Of a stretch of DNA of 33,903 nt, positions 1-9,129 are shown piece after piece. This DNA comes from Desulfovibrio sp. (GTDB lineage Bacteria > Bacillota > Dethiobacteria > DTU022). The position numbers and the translations under genes were made by a program. Each line of letters starts with the position of its first letter. Positions within the stretch are counted from its first letter, which is position 1. The notes beneath the pieces are model-generated. The model searched no databases and had not been told where the DNA came from. It saw nothing but the letters and a program-made list of their open reading frames with translations. The stretch spans positions 1 through 33,903 of the forward strand of contig JAGUZX010000058.1 in assembly GCA_020060545.1 (NCBI GenBank), given 5' to 3'.

Positions 1-638
1 ATTTTCACGGCGGCGCGGTGCTCTACCTGCGGGAGGCGGTTCTCAAGGCGGGCAACTGGAACCCGGCGCTGCGCCATTATGAAGAGATCGAGCTTTACAG
101 CCGCATCATGGCGGCGGGGTGGCATCTCCGGGCCCTGGATCTGCCGATGGCCGACCATCATACCCCGGCGCTGACTTGGGGCCAAAAACTGCGTCTTTCC
201 CTGCTGCCCAAGCGGTGGGGAGGCGGGCAGTACGGTTTCGGACAGATTATCGCCGCGCGACTGAAACAGGGGAGCCTGGGATCTTTTATTCGCTATTTCC
301 CGTACCCGTTTGTGGTTATGCTGGCGCTGCTTCTTTCGATACCCGGGTGTTTGCTGTGGAAACCGGCGCCCCTTTTTTTGAACCTGGCGGCGCTGCTCTG
401 GATTACCTGTAAAAAAAAGTGGTATCTTTACCTCGTCTACCTGGGGATGTTGATCCAGGCCCCGGAAGGGATCGTTTCTTACCGGCCATTTATACCGTCG
501 TACCGCTTGGCCCGGCCGCCACACGTTGAAGCGCTCCCGGAAGGAACCGGGAACATTGATTATAGGAAAGAGGAGGGCAACCAAAATGGATTTAATGAAG
601 CTGGTCGAAATTTGGGAGGCGATAGCCGCCTCCCGTAG
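1..638 (+). CDS. Family 2 glycosyltransferase, C-terminal part (5' truncated by window edge)
   Basis: The reading frame is open from base 3 and runs to a TAG at 636-638, so the true start lies outside the window. The first residues read FHGGAVLYLREAV, then a conserved-looking GNWNPALRHYEEIELYSRI segment. This matches the end of the GT2 catalytic domain, where an acidic 'ED/EE' pair near the acceptor site is normal. It is followed by two hydrophobic segments (about bases 290-360 and 370-470), suggesting a membrane-anchored enzyme that adds a sugar to a lipid-linked oligosaccharide on the cytoplasmic face. The 3' end overlaps the next gene by 53 bases in another frame, so the two are probably co-transcribed. 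The donor sugar cannot be read from this fragment. GT2 membership is fairly secure; the exact role is inferred from context. Confidence 0.75.
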   Translation, partial: FHGGAVLYLREAVLKAGNWNPALRHYEEIELYSRIMAAGWHLRALDLPMADHHTPALTWGQKLRLSLLPKRWGGGQYGFGQIIAARLKQGSLGSFIRYFPYPFVVMLALLLSIPGCLLWKPAPLFLNLAALLWITCKKKWYLYLVYLGMLIQAPEGIVSYRPFIPSYRLARPPHVEALPEGTGNIDYRKEEGNQNGFNEAGRNLGGDSRLP

Positions 639-1440
639 GGCGGTTTTACTGATCACCCTGGCTACGGTCGCCGCCGTTATACCGCTGGCTTACTGCCTCA
701 TCCCCGAACGCTACCAGGTAAAAACCGAAATGGTGATCCCCTATACGAAATCGATCGATCTGACGCTGCTGAACCTGGCCATCAAAGGCGAGATCCTGGA
801 AAAGGTTTATCAGCAAACGGGGCTCCGGGAAACAGGTTTAAGCTTGTGGAAAGTAGAGCGGGATCTGGCGATCATGTACGACAGTGAAAAAAAACAGCAT
901 CACTTCTACTTTGTCGGAAATAACGCCGGGCGGGCGGTGGAATTTATCAACCGCCTTAACCTGGAAACCCTGGCCTATGCCAGGGATCTTTTGATCGCCA
1001 ACCTCGAGGAGCAGATCGAGGAATCAAGGCGGAGAATAGTGGAAATCGAAGCCATTATGGACGACGATTTTTTTGCCGCGCATTACGAAACCCTGTTCGC
1101 CAAATGGAGGGAGCTCCTGCAGCTTCAGGCCGGCTCCAACATTTATGTTTTGGTGGACTTTGACTCCGAGCTTAAAGAACTTTACCTGGAAAAAAAGAGC
1201 CTCCAGGGCACGGTTGATCAATTACTCAAAGCCATCGAGTCCTACCGGGCGCTTACGGACGAGGATTTCGCGGCTTATTTTAAACCGGCTTACCGGCCCG
1301 ATTACCGGATGCCCCCGCGACCCCTGTTTGTCTCCATCCTGGCCGTTCCTTTCGGCCTCCTGCTGGGTGTTTCGTGGGCGATCGCCAGGCGCTACGGCGC
1401 AGTTTACCTGATCGGGAGAGGAAAGGCAGCCGGGCGTTGA
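586..1440 (+). CDS. Wzz-like polysaccharide chain-length determinant / co-polymerase
   Basis: This 284-residue protein has the Wzz layout: a first membrane helix (residues about 19-39), a long polar region with helical coiled-coil stretches (about 135-225), a proline-rich PPRP motif at 243-246, and a second membrane helix (about 247-268). Wzz-type proteins control the length of exported polysaccharide. I chose ATG 586 because AGGAGGG lies 9 bases upstream; an in-frame start at 526 has no such site. No tyrosine-kinase domain is fused and no separate CpsD-like kinase follows, although these often accompany Wzz proteins in Firmicutes. The 181 bases to the next gene are GC-rich and I see no gene in them, only a short CGTTT/AAACG inverted repeat near 1468-1483. 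The family call rests on topology and the proline motif, not on strong sequence identity. Confidence 0.7.
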   Translation: MDLMKLVEIWEAIAASRRAVLLITLATVAAVIPLAYCLIPERYQVKTEMVIPYTKSIDLTLLNLAIKGEILEKVYQQTGLRETGLSLWKVERDLAIMYDSEKKQHHFYFVGNNAGRAVEFINRLNLETLAYARDLLIANLEEQIEESRRRIVEIEAIMDDDFFAAHYETLFAKWRELLQLQAGSNIYVLVDFDSELKELYLEKKSLQGTVDQLLKAIESYRALTDEDFAAYFKPAYRPDYRMPPRPLFVSILAVPFGLLLGVSWAIARRYGAVYLIGRGKAAGR

Positions 1441-1621
1441 AGAAGGTGTTGCGGGCGCAATGTAGAACGTTTTACCGTAAACGCCAAACGCCGGCGCAAC
1501 GCCGCAGTTGCCGCCGCGCCGCATTGGGAGGTGCCGGTAGAGCGCCCGGATGCCCGGCCGCTTCGCCCCGGCTGTGGGAATAAGGCATTGCCAGATATGC
1601 CAGCTAAGAAGGTGGGATAAA

Positions 1622-2920
1622 ATGCTGCTTTCCGGCAGAAAAAGGTTGATCGCCGCCGGTGCGGCGCTATTGCTGCTGGTTGGACTGGGAGCGGTAATCT
1701 TGGTTACATATTACCAGCTTAAGGATCCCGGTAAAATCCTTTTGGACGGGCGCCCCGCGTTCGGGATGAACGTAAATATCCGCGACGAATTCCCCAGGGA
1801 TATCGTCAATATTGCTTTTTTGGGTTTCGACCGCGACCAATTCCGGGAAGAATACGCCTATCTTTTCCTGAGTGACGTGATTATTCTACTTTCCATCGAT
1901 TTTGCCGAAGAAACGGTCAAGTTGGTCTATGTTCCCAGGGATGCGTATGTCCCGATCTACAACAGCAGGGCGAAGGACAAAGCCAGCCACGCTTATTACT
2001 ACGGCTACCATTACGGAGAGGGAGATCCGGACGAGGCCGGCCTTTTCTATGTGCTCGAGACGGTGAGCCACCTGCTGGGGGATATACCGATCCATTACTA
2101 CGTTTCGATCTGCATGGATGGAGTCGTCCAGCTGGTCGATGCCATGGGCGGGGTTCATTTTGAATTGGAAGAAAGGCTCTACGACCACGCGGGGAATGTT
2201 TTATTTTGGGAAGGGCCGCAGCAGCTTGACGGTATGGGTTTTCTGATGTACGTGCGTTACCGGGATCCGGCGACCGGGCAGGACCTGGGGCGGATCGAGA
2301 GACAGAAGGATCTGCTGATGGCCGCTTTCCAGTACTTTAAGAGCCATGACCGCTTCAGGGCCATACCCGACACCTACCGCTTTTACAAGGAACACGTGGA
2401 CACCAACCTGTCTTATAAGCAGATTGTAGCTCTGGCCCTTTACGCCAGGAACTTTGCCGCCAATGAGCAGACTGTGAAATTTTACACCTTGCCGGGGACC
2501 GCCCAGATGAGTGACGGGATTAGCTACCTCTCTCTGGACCAGTCTGAACGGGTCAGGCTGATTAAAGAGATCTTCGGCATTAATGCGACGCTCTGGCCGA
2601 CGGATATTCTCCGCGATACCCCGCCGGCGCAGCCCGTGCAGTTCCAATACGAACTGCAGGAAGGCGGAGGCGAAAGTCCGGCGGTACTGATTTACTGGGT
2701 GCCGGGAGACAATAAAAAGGTTTATTACCGGCTTTACCGCTGGTCTGATGAAGAGAAAGAGGAACGGCTGCTGACCGGGGAGCAGTTTACGGAAACCAGT
2801 TACCTCGATCTGGATCTCGATTTTGATCGGACTTACTACTATCGCCTGGAGATTACTCACTACAGCGCTTCCAGCCAGCCGGTAATCCTGATTGTGCACA
2901 TTCCTCTTCCGGAGGAATAA
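1622..2920 (+). CDS. LCP (LytR-CpsA-Psr) family wall-polymer ligase with C-terminal FN3-like domain
   Basis: This 432-residue protein has a short cytoplasmic tail, one membrane helix (about 9-30) and an extracellular LCP domain (about 55-320). Visible LCP motifs are LGFD, VPRD, KDKASHAYYYG, DAMGGVHFE and the GRIERQ signature. LCP proteins move lipid-linked glycopolymers onto peptidoglycan. The C-terminal 95 or so residues form a beta-rich segment with paired YYRL motifs, resembling a fibronectin type III module. ATG 1622 is preceded by AAGGTGG. An upstream in-frame start (1550) would add 24 residues without a ribosome site. The Arg expected in the LCP 'R-x-D' motif is replaced: the sequence reads LSDV. 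Its closest relative in the window is the LCP gene at 15218; the two align through the LCP domain and first FN3-like domain. Confidence 0.9.
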   Translation: MLLSGRKRLIAAGAALLLLVGLGAVILVTYYQLKDPGKILLDGRPAFGMNVNIRDEFPRDIVNIAFLGFDRDQFREEYAYLFLSDVIILLSIDFAEETVKLVYVPRDAYVPIYNSRAKDKASHAYYYGYHYGEGDPDEAGLFYVLETVSHLLGDIPIHYYVSICMDGVVQLVDAMGGVHFELEERLYDHAGNVLFWEGPQQLDGMGFLMYVRYRDPATGQDLGRIERQKDLLMAAFQYFKSHDRFRAIPDTYRFYKEHVDTNLSYKQIVALALYARNFAANEQTVKFYTLPGTAQMSDGISYLSLDQSERVRLIKEIFGINATLWPTDILRDTPPAQPVQFQYELQEGGGESPAVLIYWVPGDNKKVYYRLYRWSDEEKEERLLTGEQFTETSYLDLDLDFDRTYYYRLEITHYSASSQPVILIVHIPLPEE

Positions 2921-2950
2921 CAGGCGCCGGTCAAGGAAATAACAATTGAA

Positions 2951-2981
2951 CCGGGTATGGCGGCCGGCGCATCCATACCGG
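2951..2981 (+). other. Inverted repeat (hairpin) in the leader of the amidotransferase gene
   Basis: CCGG(G)TATGG at 2951-2960 is the reverse complement of CCATACCGG at 2973-2981, apart from one bulged G. This gives a 9-bp stem with a 12-base GC-rich loop. It ends 11 bases before the AAGGAG ribosome site of the next gene (2993-2998). No T run follows, so it is not a typical intrinsic terminator. It may be an RNA structure or an operator. Confidence 0.4.
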
Positions 2982-3007
2982 TAGCTCATCTGAAGGAGAC
3001 TAAGAAG

Positions 3008-4906
3008 ATGTGTGGTCTGGCGGGAGCCCTCGCTTTTAAAAACAGCAGCTTTGCCGTTACCGAGCCGTTTATCAATCTCATGCGTGACGCGATGTCACAC
3101 CGGGGGCCCGACGGGGCGGACACCTGGATCTCCGAAGACGGCCGGATCGGGTTGGGGCACCGGCGCCTGTCGATCATCGATCTTTCAGACGCGGCCACCC
3201 AGCCGATGAGCAATGAAGACGGAAGTTTGTGGGTCGTGTTTAACGGAGAGATCTACAATCATGCCGCCGTCCGGGCCGAGCTGGAAGCGATCGGCAAGCA
3301 TCGCTGGCAAACCAGCCATTCGGATACCGAAGTGATCCTGCATGCTTTTGAACAATGGGGGATCGGCTGCCTGGAAAAGTTCCGGGGCATGTTCGCCATC
3401 GCCCTGTGGGACACCCGCGCCCGGGAACTCTGGCTGATCCGCGATCGCATCGGGATAAAACCGCTGTATTATTCCCGGCGCGGCGACCGCTTGATCTTTG
3501 CCTCGGAAATAAAGGCGCTGCTCCGGGATCCGGACCAAAAGAGGGCTTTGAATGAAGAATCTTTTTATGATTATCTTTCGTTTCTGACCACGCCGGCGCC
3601 GGATACCCTCTTCCATGGTATCCGCAAGCTGCCCAACGCCACCTGGCTGCGCGTCAGTGAAGACGGGCGGGTCAAAGAGCAGCGCTACTGGGAGGTGTGG
3701 GATCACACCGCCCCTTTAAGCGGTCTTGACGAAGCGGAGATTGCCGGGCGGCTGATCGCCGGACTGCGCGAAGCGGTGAAGCTGCACAAGGTCAGCGACG
3801 TGCCGGTGGGGGTTTTCCTCTCCGGCGGGATAGACTCCAGCGCCAATGCCGCGTTATTTTCCGAAGATGAAGGCAACCCGGTCAAAACTTTCACCATCGG
3901 CTACGAGGGGAATTACCGCACCTACCGCAATGAGATGGAGTACGCCCGGTTGATCGCCGGCCGGATTAAGGCAGACCACTATGAACGGCTGCTCACTCTG
4001 GACGACCTGATCGGCTTTTTGCCACAGATGGTTTACCACCAGGACGAACCGATTGCTGACCCGGTTTGTGTGCCCAACTACTATGTTTCAAAGCTGGCCC
4101 GGGAAAACGGCGTTACCGTCTGCCAGGTGGGAGAAGGCGCGGACGAGCTGTTCTGGGGCTATCCCTCCTGGAAAACCCTGCTCAGGCTGCAAGCGCTCAA
4201 TGATCTGCCGGCACCCCGTTTCTTGAAACGCGCCGGCCTGGCGGGGCTCAGGCTGATCGGCAAGGAAAAGACCTGCTACTATGAGTGGCTGCGCCGCGGG
4301 AGCGAGGGGCTGCCGATCAGCTGGAGCGGGACCGAGTGCTTTACCGGGCCGCAAAAAAAGGCTTTGCTTTCTCCCCGCCTGCGGAGACAGTTTTCCGGCC
4401 GCACGGCGTGGGACGCGGTCAGGCCGATCCGGGAGCGCTTCACCGAGAAAGCATGGGAAAAATCCCCCCTGAACTGGATGACCTATGTTGATTTGAACTT
4501 AAGGCTCCCGGAACTGCTGCTGATGCGCATGGATAAAATGAGCATGGCCGTCGCCTTGGAAGGGCGGGTTCCCTTTCTGGATCACAAATTTGTGGAGCTG
4601 GCGATGAGCATTCCCCAGGCCGTGAAAACGAAGCACGGCACGCTGAAATATATCCTCAAAAACGCGGTCCGCGGCTTGATCCCCGACGAGCTGATTAATC
4701 GCAAAAAACAAGGGTTCGCCGTTCCGGTGTCGGAATGGCTTTTCGACCGGCTGGGTGATAAAATTATCCGGGAAGTGAGCGATTTGTGCCGTGAAACCGA
4801 TCTGCTGGATCGGGACGAAGCGGTGCGCCTGGTGCAAGAAGGCCGCGATCACAAGTCCTGGCAGCTGCTTAATTTCGCCCTGTGGTATAAAGAATATCTC
4901 CGCTAA
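3008..4906 (+). CDS. asnB: Asparagine synthase (glutamine-hydrolysing) family amidotransferase
   Basis: This 632-residue class II glutamine amidotransferase has the expected length. The start at ATG 3008 gives M-Cys2-GLAG, and Cys2 is the N-terminal nucleophile that hydrolyses glutamine; AAGGAG lies 9 bases upstream. The N-terminal glutaminase domain (about 2-210) contains SHRGPDG, FNGEIYN and [11 protein letters not shown]. The synthetase domain has the ATP-pyrophosphatase loop SGGIDSS at 272-278 and the downstream EGRVPFLDH motif. Known members make asparagine from aspartate. Homologues inside polysaccharide loci are often proposed to amidate a sugar carboxylate such as a uronic acid. Its position between an LCP gene and an acetyltransferase favours that second role here, but sequence alone does not separate the two. 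Confidence 0.9.
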   Translation: MCGLAGALAFKNSSFAVTEPFINLMRDAMSHRGPDGADTWISEDGRIGLGHRRLSIIDLSDAATQPMSNEDGSLWVVFNGEIYNHAAVRAELEAIGKHRWQTSHSDTEVILHAFEQWGIGCLEKFRGMFAIALWDTRARELWLIRDRIGIKPLYYSRRGDRLIFASEIKALLRDPDQKRALNEESFYDYLSFLTTPAPDTLFHGIRKLPNATWLRVSEDGRVKEQRYWEVWDHTAPLSGLDEAEIAGRLIAGLREAVKLHKVSDVPVGVFLSGGIDSSANAALFSEDEGNPVKTFTIGYEGNYRTYRNEMEYARLIAGRIKADHYERLLTLDDLIGFLPQMVYHQDEPIADPVCVPNYYVSKLARENGVTVCQVGEGADELFWGYPSWKTLLRLQALNDLPAPRFLKRAGLAGLRLIGKEKTCYYEWLRRGSEGLPISWSGTECFTGPQKKALLSPRLRRQFSGRTAWDAVRPIRERFTEKAWEKSPLNWMTYVDLNLRLPELLLMRMDKMSMAVALEGRVPFLDHKFVELAMSIPQAVKTKHGTLKYILKNAVRGLIPDELINRKKQGFAVPVSEWLFDRLGDKIIREVSDLCRETDLLDRDEAVRLVQEGRDHKSWQLLNFALWYKEYLR

Positions 4907-4938
4907 GCGGAGCACAGAAGTTTAAGTTTGGGGGCATC

Positions 4939-5643
4939 ATGATCAGGAAAGCGGTAAATTTAGTGCAATATTTTATCCCCGTGGAACTGAAACAGAGGAT
5001 CAGGTACAGGCGGCACCTGAAGAACAATGTGTATATCAACCCTTACGTTGAAATCCAGGATGCCGTCCTTGAACCTTACGTCAGGCTGGCTTATTACGCG
5101 CAGGTGATCCGGTCGAAAATCGGGCGGTACACTTCAATCGGCCGCAATACAAAAGTGAACCACGCTCAAATTGGGCGGTATTGTTCCGTTTCCTGGAACG
5201 TGACCATCGGCGCAACCAATCACCCTTTTCATACGGTTTCAACCCATGCCTTTCCTTACTGCGCGGCGATCGGATTTGTCGGCGAAGACAGCCTGGAAAC
5301 GGCGCCGGCTGTGATCGGGCACGATGTCTGGATCGGGGCAAACTGCGTGATTTTACCCGGCGTAAATGTCGGCCACGGCGCGGTAATCGGGGCCGGGGCG
5401 GTAGTGACGAAAGACCTGCCCGCTTATGCCGTGGCTGCCGGCGCCCCGGCCCGGGTGATCAGGTACCGGTTCAGCGAAGCGTTAATCAAGAGGCTGTTGA
5501 GGCTGCAGTGGTGGGACCTTCCCGACCGGCTGGTCAAAGATCATGTGGCGCTGTTTCAGCGGGAGCTTACCGCCGGTGTTTTGGACAGGCTGGAAGAGCT
5601 AAAGCAGGCTTATCAAATGGACTGCGCGCGGGGCCAGGATTGA
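4939..5643 (+). CDS. Left-handed beta-helix (hexapeptide repeat) O-acyltransferase, XAT-like
   Basis: This 234-residue protein carries tandem hexapeptide repeats from about residue 40 to 170. They include [20 protein letters not shown] and the ending [26 protein letters not shown] (quoted here as its parts [12 protein letters not shown] and [10 protein letters not shown]). The segment [10 protein letters not shown] supplies the His typical of the xenobiotic/CatB-like acyltransferase branch. The C-terminal [13 protein letters not shown] is also family-typical. Such enzymes are soluble trimers that transfer acetyl from acetyl-CoA to a hydroxyl or amino group of a sugar. It lies 32 bases after the amidotransferase gene. 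The ribosome site (GGGGG just before ATG 4939) is weak, so translation may be coupled to the upstream gene. The acceptor is unknown. Confidence 0.85.
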   Translation: MIRKAVNLVQYFIPVELKQRIRYRRHLKNNVYINPYVEIQDAVLEPYVRLAYYAQVIRSKIGRYTSIGRNTKVNHAQIGRYCSVSWNVTIGATNHPFHTVSTHAFPYCAAIGFVGEDSLETAPAVIGHDVWIGANCVILPGVNVGHGAVIGAGAVVTKDLPAYAVAAGAPARVIRYRFSEALIKRLLRLQWWDLPDRLVKDHVALFQRELTAGVLDRLEELKQAYQMDCARGQD

Positions 5644-5687
5644 AGTTCAGCCCGGTTCGCTTACAGTGAAAAAGGGAGGAAGACAAT

Positions 5688-6962
5688 GTGGAGTTGACGG
5701 TGCTCGGCGGCGGGATAGCCGGGATTTCAGCGGCTTACCATGCCCGTAAAATGGGGGTAAAAGCGACGGTATACGAGGCGCGGGAGCGCTGGGGAGGTTT
5801 GCTTGACCACTTTATGGTCGGGGACTTCCGCTTTGACTACGCGGTTCATTTTGCCTTTGCCGACGATCCCGAGCTGCTCCGGATCCTGAAGCAGACCGAA
5901 CATTTCGTGCACAGCCCCGAGGCATACAATTACGAGCGGGGCCGCTGGTTGAAGCATCCCGTGCAAAACAACCTTTACCCCCTGCCGGCAGGCGAAAAGG
6001 TGGCGGCGATTAAGAGTTTTATCGAGCGCCCGGAACAAAAAGAAGTATCCAATTACTGCGATTGGCTGATCCAGCAGTATGGCCAAGTGATCGCCGAGCG
6101 GTTCCCGATGACTTATACGCGGAAATACTGGACCGTGCCCGCGGAGCAGCTCAGCACCGATTGGATCGGCTGCCGCCTCTACCGGCCCAGCCTGGATGAA
6201 GTGCTCTTCGGGGCGATGACGGACGAAACCCCAAACACTTATTACATTAAGGAGATGCTGTATCCCCGCAAAGGCGGTTTTCGTACTTTTCTGGAACCCC
6301 TGGCCGGGGACCTCGATATCCGGACCGGAAAAGAGGCCGTGCGGATCAATCCAGAGAAAAAATTTGTCGAGTTTGCGGGCGGAGAAAGAGCCTATTACGA
6401 TCATCTGGCCAGCAGCCTGCCGCTGCCCGAGCTCATCCCCATGATTGACGGATCTCCCCCGCCGGTCAAGAACGCCGCTGCCATGCTTTGGGCCACTTCC
6501 GTCGGGCTGGTTTCCCTGGGCTTTAACCGCCCCGCTGTAACGCCCTACCTCTGGTTTTATGTTTATGATGAGGGCATGCTCCCGTCGCGGGTTTACTCTC
6601 CCAGCCTCAAGTCGCCGGACAACGCCCCCGGTAACTGCAGTTCAATTCAACTCGAAATCTACTTTTCCCGGAAGGCGCCGCTGCAAAAAAGCGAAGCCGA
6701 GATTATTGAACATGCCCTGTCACTGGTTGAACGTTGGGGGTTTGCTGCGCGGGATGAAGTTGTAGCGGCTGATTTCCGGGTGCTCCCTTATGGAAACGTG
6801 GTCTTTGACCTCGGCATGCTCGAACGCAGAAGGGTTGTCACCGGCTATCTCAAAAGTATCGGGATCTTGCCGATCGGGAGATTCGGGGAATGGGACTACC
6901 TGTGGAGCAACCAGTGCTTCGCCAGCGGGAAAAAAGTGGAAGTGCTTTTGGCCGGAACCTGA
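5688..6962 (+). CDS. FAD/NAD(P)-binding amine-oxidase-like protein, distantly UDP-galactopyranose-mutase-like
   Basis: This 424-residue protein begins ELTVLGGGIAGISAAYHA, a dinucleotide-binding GxGxxG fold. YEARERWGG follows, the acidic residue and GG loop that hold the FAD ribose in amine oxidase, protoporphyrinogen oxidase and Glf families. Later segments such as YERGRWLKHPVQNNLYPLP and RKYWTVPAEQLSTDWIG fit the Glf/amine-oxidase-like proteins of polysaccharide loci. The start is GTG 5688, with GGGAGGA 7 bases upstream; the nearby ATG at 5686 is out of frame and stops at once. There is no signal peptide. In context it may interconvert pyranose and furanose sugars or oxidise/isomerise a sugar nucleotide. 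Only FAD binding is well supported; mutase activity is a guess. Confidence 0.75.
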   Translation: MELTVLGGGIAGISAAYHARKMGVKATVYEARERWGGLLDHFMVGDFRFDYAVHFAFADDPELLRILKQTEHFVHSPEAYNYERGRWLKHPVQNNLYPLPAGEKVAAIKSFIERPEQKEVSNYCDWLIQQYGQVIAERFPMTYTRKYWTVPAEQLSTDWIGCRLYRPSLDEVLFGAMTDETPNTYYIKEMLYPRKGGFRTFLEPLAGDLDIRTGKEAVRINPEKKFVEFAGGERAYYDHLASSLPLPELIPMIDGSPPPVKNAAAMLWATSVGLVSLGFNRPAVTPYLWFYVYDEGMLPSRVYSPSLKSPDNAPGNCSSIQLEIYFSRKAPLQKSEAEIIEHALSLVERWGFAARDEVVAADFRVLPYGNVVFDLGMLERRRVVTGYLKSIGILPIGRFGEWDYLWSNQCFASGKKVEVLLAGT

Positions 6963-6990
6963 TGTTGAGCCGGGGCGGGAGGTGATTGCT

Positions 6991-9129
6991 TTGAAACAGG
7001 TGATTTTGCGCAAGGGTCAGGCGGTGATCGAGGATCTGCCGGCTCCGGCTGTCCGTCCGGGCTCCGTCCTGGTAAAGGTGTCCTACTCGGCTGTTTCCAC
7101 CGGAACGGAAAAGATGCTGGCCGCTGTTTCCGGCAAGCCGCTCTACCGCCGCGTCCTGGAAAAACCCGAGCTGGTGCGCCGGGCGCTGCAAATCGCCACC
7201 GCAGGGGGCGCCTCCCGCGCCGCCGGCCTGGTCAGGGATAAACTGACCCGGGGGATGGCGGTCGGTTACAGCGCCTCCGGCGAGGTTGTCGCTGTGGGCG
7301 CCGGAGTCACAGACCTGTGCGCGGGGGATCGCGTCGCCTGCGCCGGGGCGGGCTGGGCCAACCATGCCGAATTTATCTGTGTGCCCCGCAACCTGACGGT
7401 TAAAGTTCCCGGCGGAGCGGCGATGGAGGAAGCGTCTACTGTTACGCTGGGGGCGATCGCGCTGCAGGGAGTCCGGCGGGCGGCGCCCACTTTGGGGGAA
7501 TCTTTTCTGGTCATGGGGCTGGGGGTGATCGGGCAGCTGACGGCGCAGCTGTTGAAAGCCCACGGTGCAAGGGTGGCCGGTTTCGACCCCGAGCTGGATC
7601 GGGTGGAACTGGCGCTTTCCCTCGGAATGGACCTGGCGGTTGGGCCCGGCGATAACCCCGTTGAAACAGCCCGGCGATTTACCGGAGGGAGCGGTGTGGA
7701 CGGGGTGATTATCACCGCCTCAAGCCCTTCCCACGAGATTGTCTCCACCGCTTTCCGCTCTTGCCGTAAAAAAGCCCGGGTTGTCCTGGTCGGAAATGTG
7801 GGGCTGAACCTGAACCGGGGCGAGATGTACGAAAAGGAGCTTGATTTTCTGGTTTCAACCTCTTACGGTCCGGGACGCTACGATCCTGTTTACGAGGCGA
7901 AAGGGATCGATTACCCCCTCGGTTATGTGCGCTGGACCGAGAACCGCAACATGGCGGAATACATCCGTTTAATCGGTGAAGGAAAGGTCAAGACGGCTCC
8001 GTTGGTTACCGGAACGTTTCCCATTGATGAAGCGCCGGCGGCATTTGCCATGCTCGACGATCCTGGACAAAAAATACTGCTGTTGCTTTTAAGCTATGGA
8101 CAGACCGGTGCCGGCGCGCTGGCGCCTTATTTGACCCGGGCGGCGGTGCGGGCGCCGGCCGGTGCGCCGCAAACCCCGGGCATCGCCCTGGTCGGAGCGG
8201 GTAATTTCGCCCGCCTGGTGCACCTGCCCAACATCAGGCGGTTGGGGAGCCTGGCCGATTTGAAGGCCGTAGTATCGCCCAACGGGCAGCAGGCCCTGGA
8301 AACAGCGCGGTCTTTCGGTGCGGAGTATGCCACGACCACCCTGGAGACTGTTTGCGGGGACCCGTCGATCGACGCGATCCTGATTGCGACACGCCACCAC
8401 CTTCATACGCCGGCAGCACTGCAGGCGCTGGAGGCGGGAAAGCATGTGCTTGTCGAGAAGCCGCTGGCTCTAAACCGGGCAGAGTTGGCCAAGATCAAAA
8501 ATTTTTACCGGGCCGGTGAAGAGCCAAAGCCGATCCTGATGACCGGGTATAACCGCCGTTTCTCACCATACCTGCGGCGGATTAAAAAACTGCTCGAGCA
8601 GAGAGAGGGGCCGCTGCTGATCAATTACCGCGTCAACGCCGGATACATCCCTCCCGATCACTGGGTGCACGGGCCCGAAGGCGGCGGCAGAAATATCGGA
8701 GAGGCTTGCCACTTTTACGACCTTTTCGTATTTTTGGTTGACGCGAAGCCGGAAAAGGTGACGGCGCAATCGATTAACCCGCCTGCGGGCCGCCTTTACC
8801 GGAACGACAATTTTACCGCTGCCGTGCGGTTTGACTGCGGCTCCCTGGCGGTGCTTACCTATACCGCGCTGGGATCAGACAGCTTCCCCAAAGAACGCAT
8901 GGAGCTTTATTTTGACGGAAAGGTGCTGCTGCTTGACGACTACCGCAGCCTCCGGGCGTTTGGGTTCAAAGAAGCGGGCATGCGGACAAAGCGGCAGGAT
9001 AAGGGGCATCTCCAGGAGCTGGAGGCGTGGGTCCGGGGGATCGGGGAGGGGACCTGGCCAATTTCCCTGGAAGAACAGTGCCTGGCTGCGGAGATCAGCT
9101 TTCAGGTTGAAGAGCTGCTCGCCCGCTGA
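6991..9129 (+). CDS. Two-domain oxidoreductase: zinc-type MDR dehydrogenase fused to GFO/IDH/MocA dehydrogenase
   Basis: This 712-residue fusion has two Rossmann parts. Residues about 1-360 are a medium-chain dehydrogenase/reductase with a GroES-like start (VLVKVSYSAVSTGTEK), GDRVACAG and the NAD(P) loop GLGVIG. From about residue 395, GIALVGAGNF opens a GFO/IDH/MocA domain with the EKP motif near 489 and a substrate domain containing GGGRNIGEACHFYDLF. Proteins with this architecture recur in surface polysaccharide clusters, but the reaction is not established. TTG 6991 is the best start: GGAGGTG lies 6-7 bases upstream, whereas an in-frame GTG at 6982 lies inside that site. The 3' end overlaps the convergent gene by 28 bases. 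It probably acts with the preceding FAD protein on one unusual sugar. Confidence 0.85.
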   Translation: MKQVILRKGQAVIEDLPAPAVRPGSVLVKVSYSAVSTGTEKMLAAVSGKPLYRRVLEKPELVRRALQIATAGGASRAAGLVRDKLTRGMAVGYSASGEVVAVGAGVTDLCAGDRVACAGAGWANHAEFICVPRNLTVKVPGGAAMEEASTVTLGAIALQGVRRAAPTLGESFLVMGLGVIGQLTAQLLKAHGARVAGFDPELDRVELALSLGMDLAVGPGDNPVETARRFTGGSGVDGVIITASSPSHEIVSTAFRSCRKKARVVLVGNVGLNLNRGEMYEKELDFLVSTSYGPGRYDPVYEAKGIDYPLGYVRWTENRNMAEYIRLIGEGKVKTAPLVTGTFPIDEAPAAFAMLDDPGQKILLLLLSYGQTGAGALAPYLTRAAVRAPAGAPQTPGIALVGAGNFARLVHLPNIRRLGSLADLKAVVSPNGQQALETARSFGAEYATTTLETVCGDPSIDAILIATRHHLHTPAALQALEAGKHVLVEKPLALNRAELAKIKNFYRAGEEPKPILMTGYNRRFSPYLRRIKKLLEQREGPLLINYRVNAGYIPPDHWVHGPEGGGRNIGEACHFYDLFVFLVDAKPEKVTAQSINPPAGRLYRNDNFTAAVRFDCGSLAVLTYTALGSDSFPKERMELYFDGKVLLLDDYRSLRAFGFKEAGMRTKRQDKGHLQELEAWVRGIGEGTWPISLEEQCLAAEISFQVEELLAR

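Noticed and set aside
2201-2989. Long minus-strand open frame (262 codons) opposite the first LCP gene
   Set aside because: It mirrors a strongly supported LCP gene, has no recognisable domain, and its composition is what the opposite strand of a GC-rich gene gives.
5727-6404. Minus-strand open frame (225 codons) opposite the FAD protein
   Set aside because: No family motif was seen, and the plus-strand frame has a clear FAD-binding fold.
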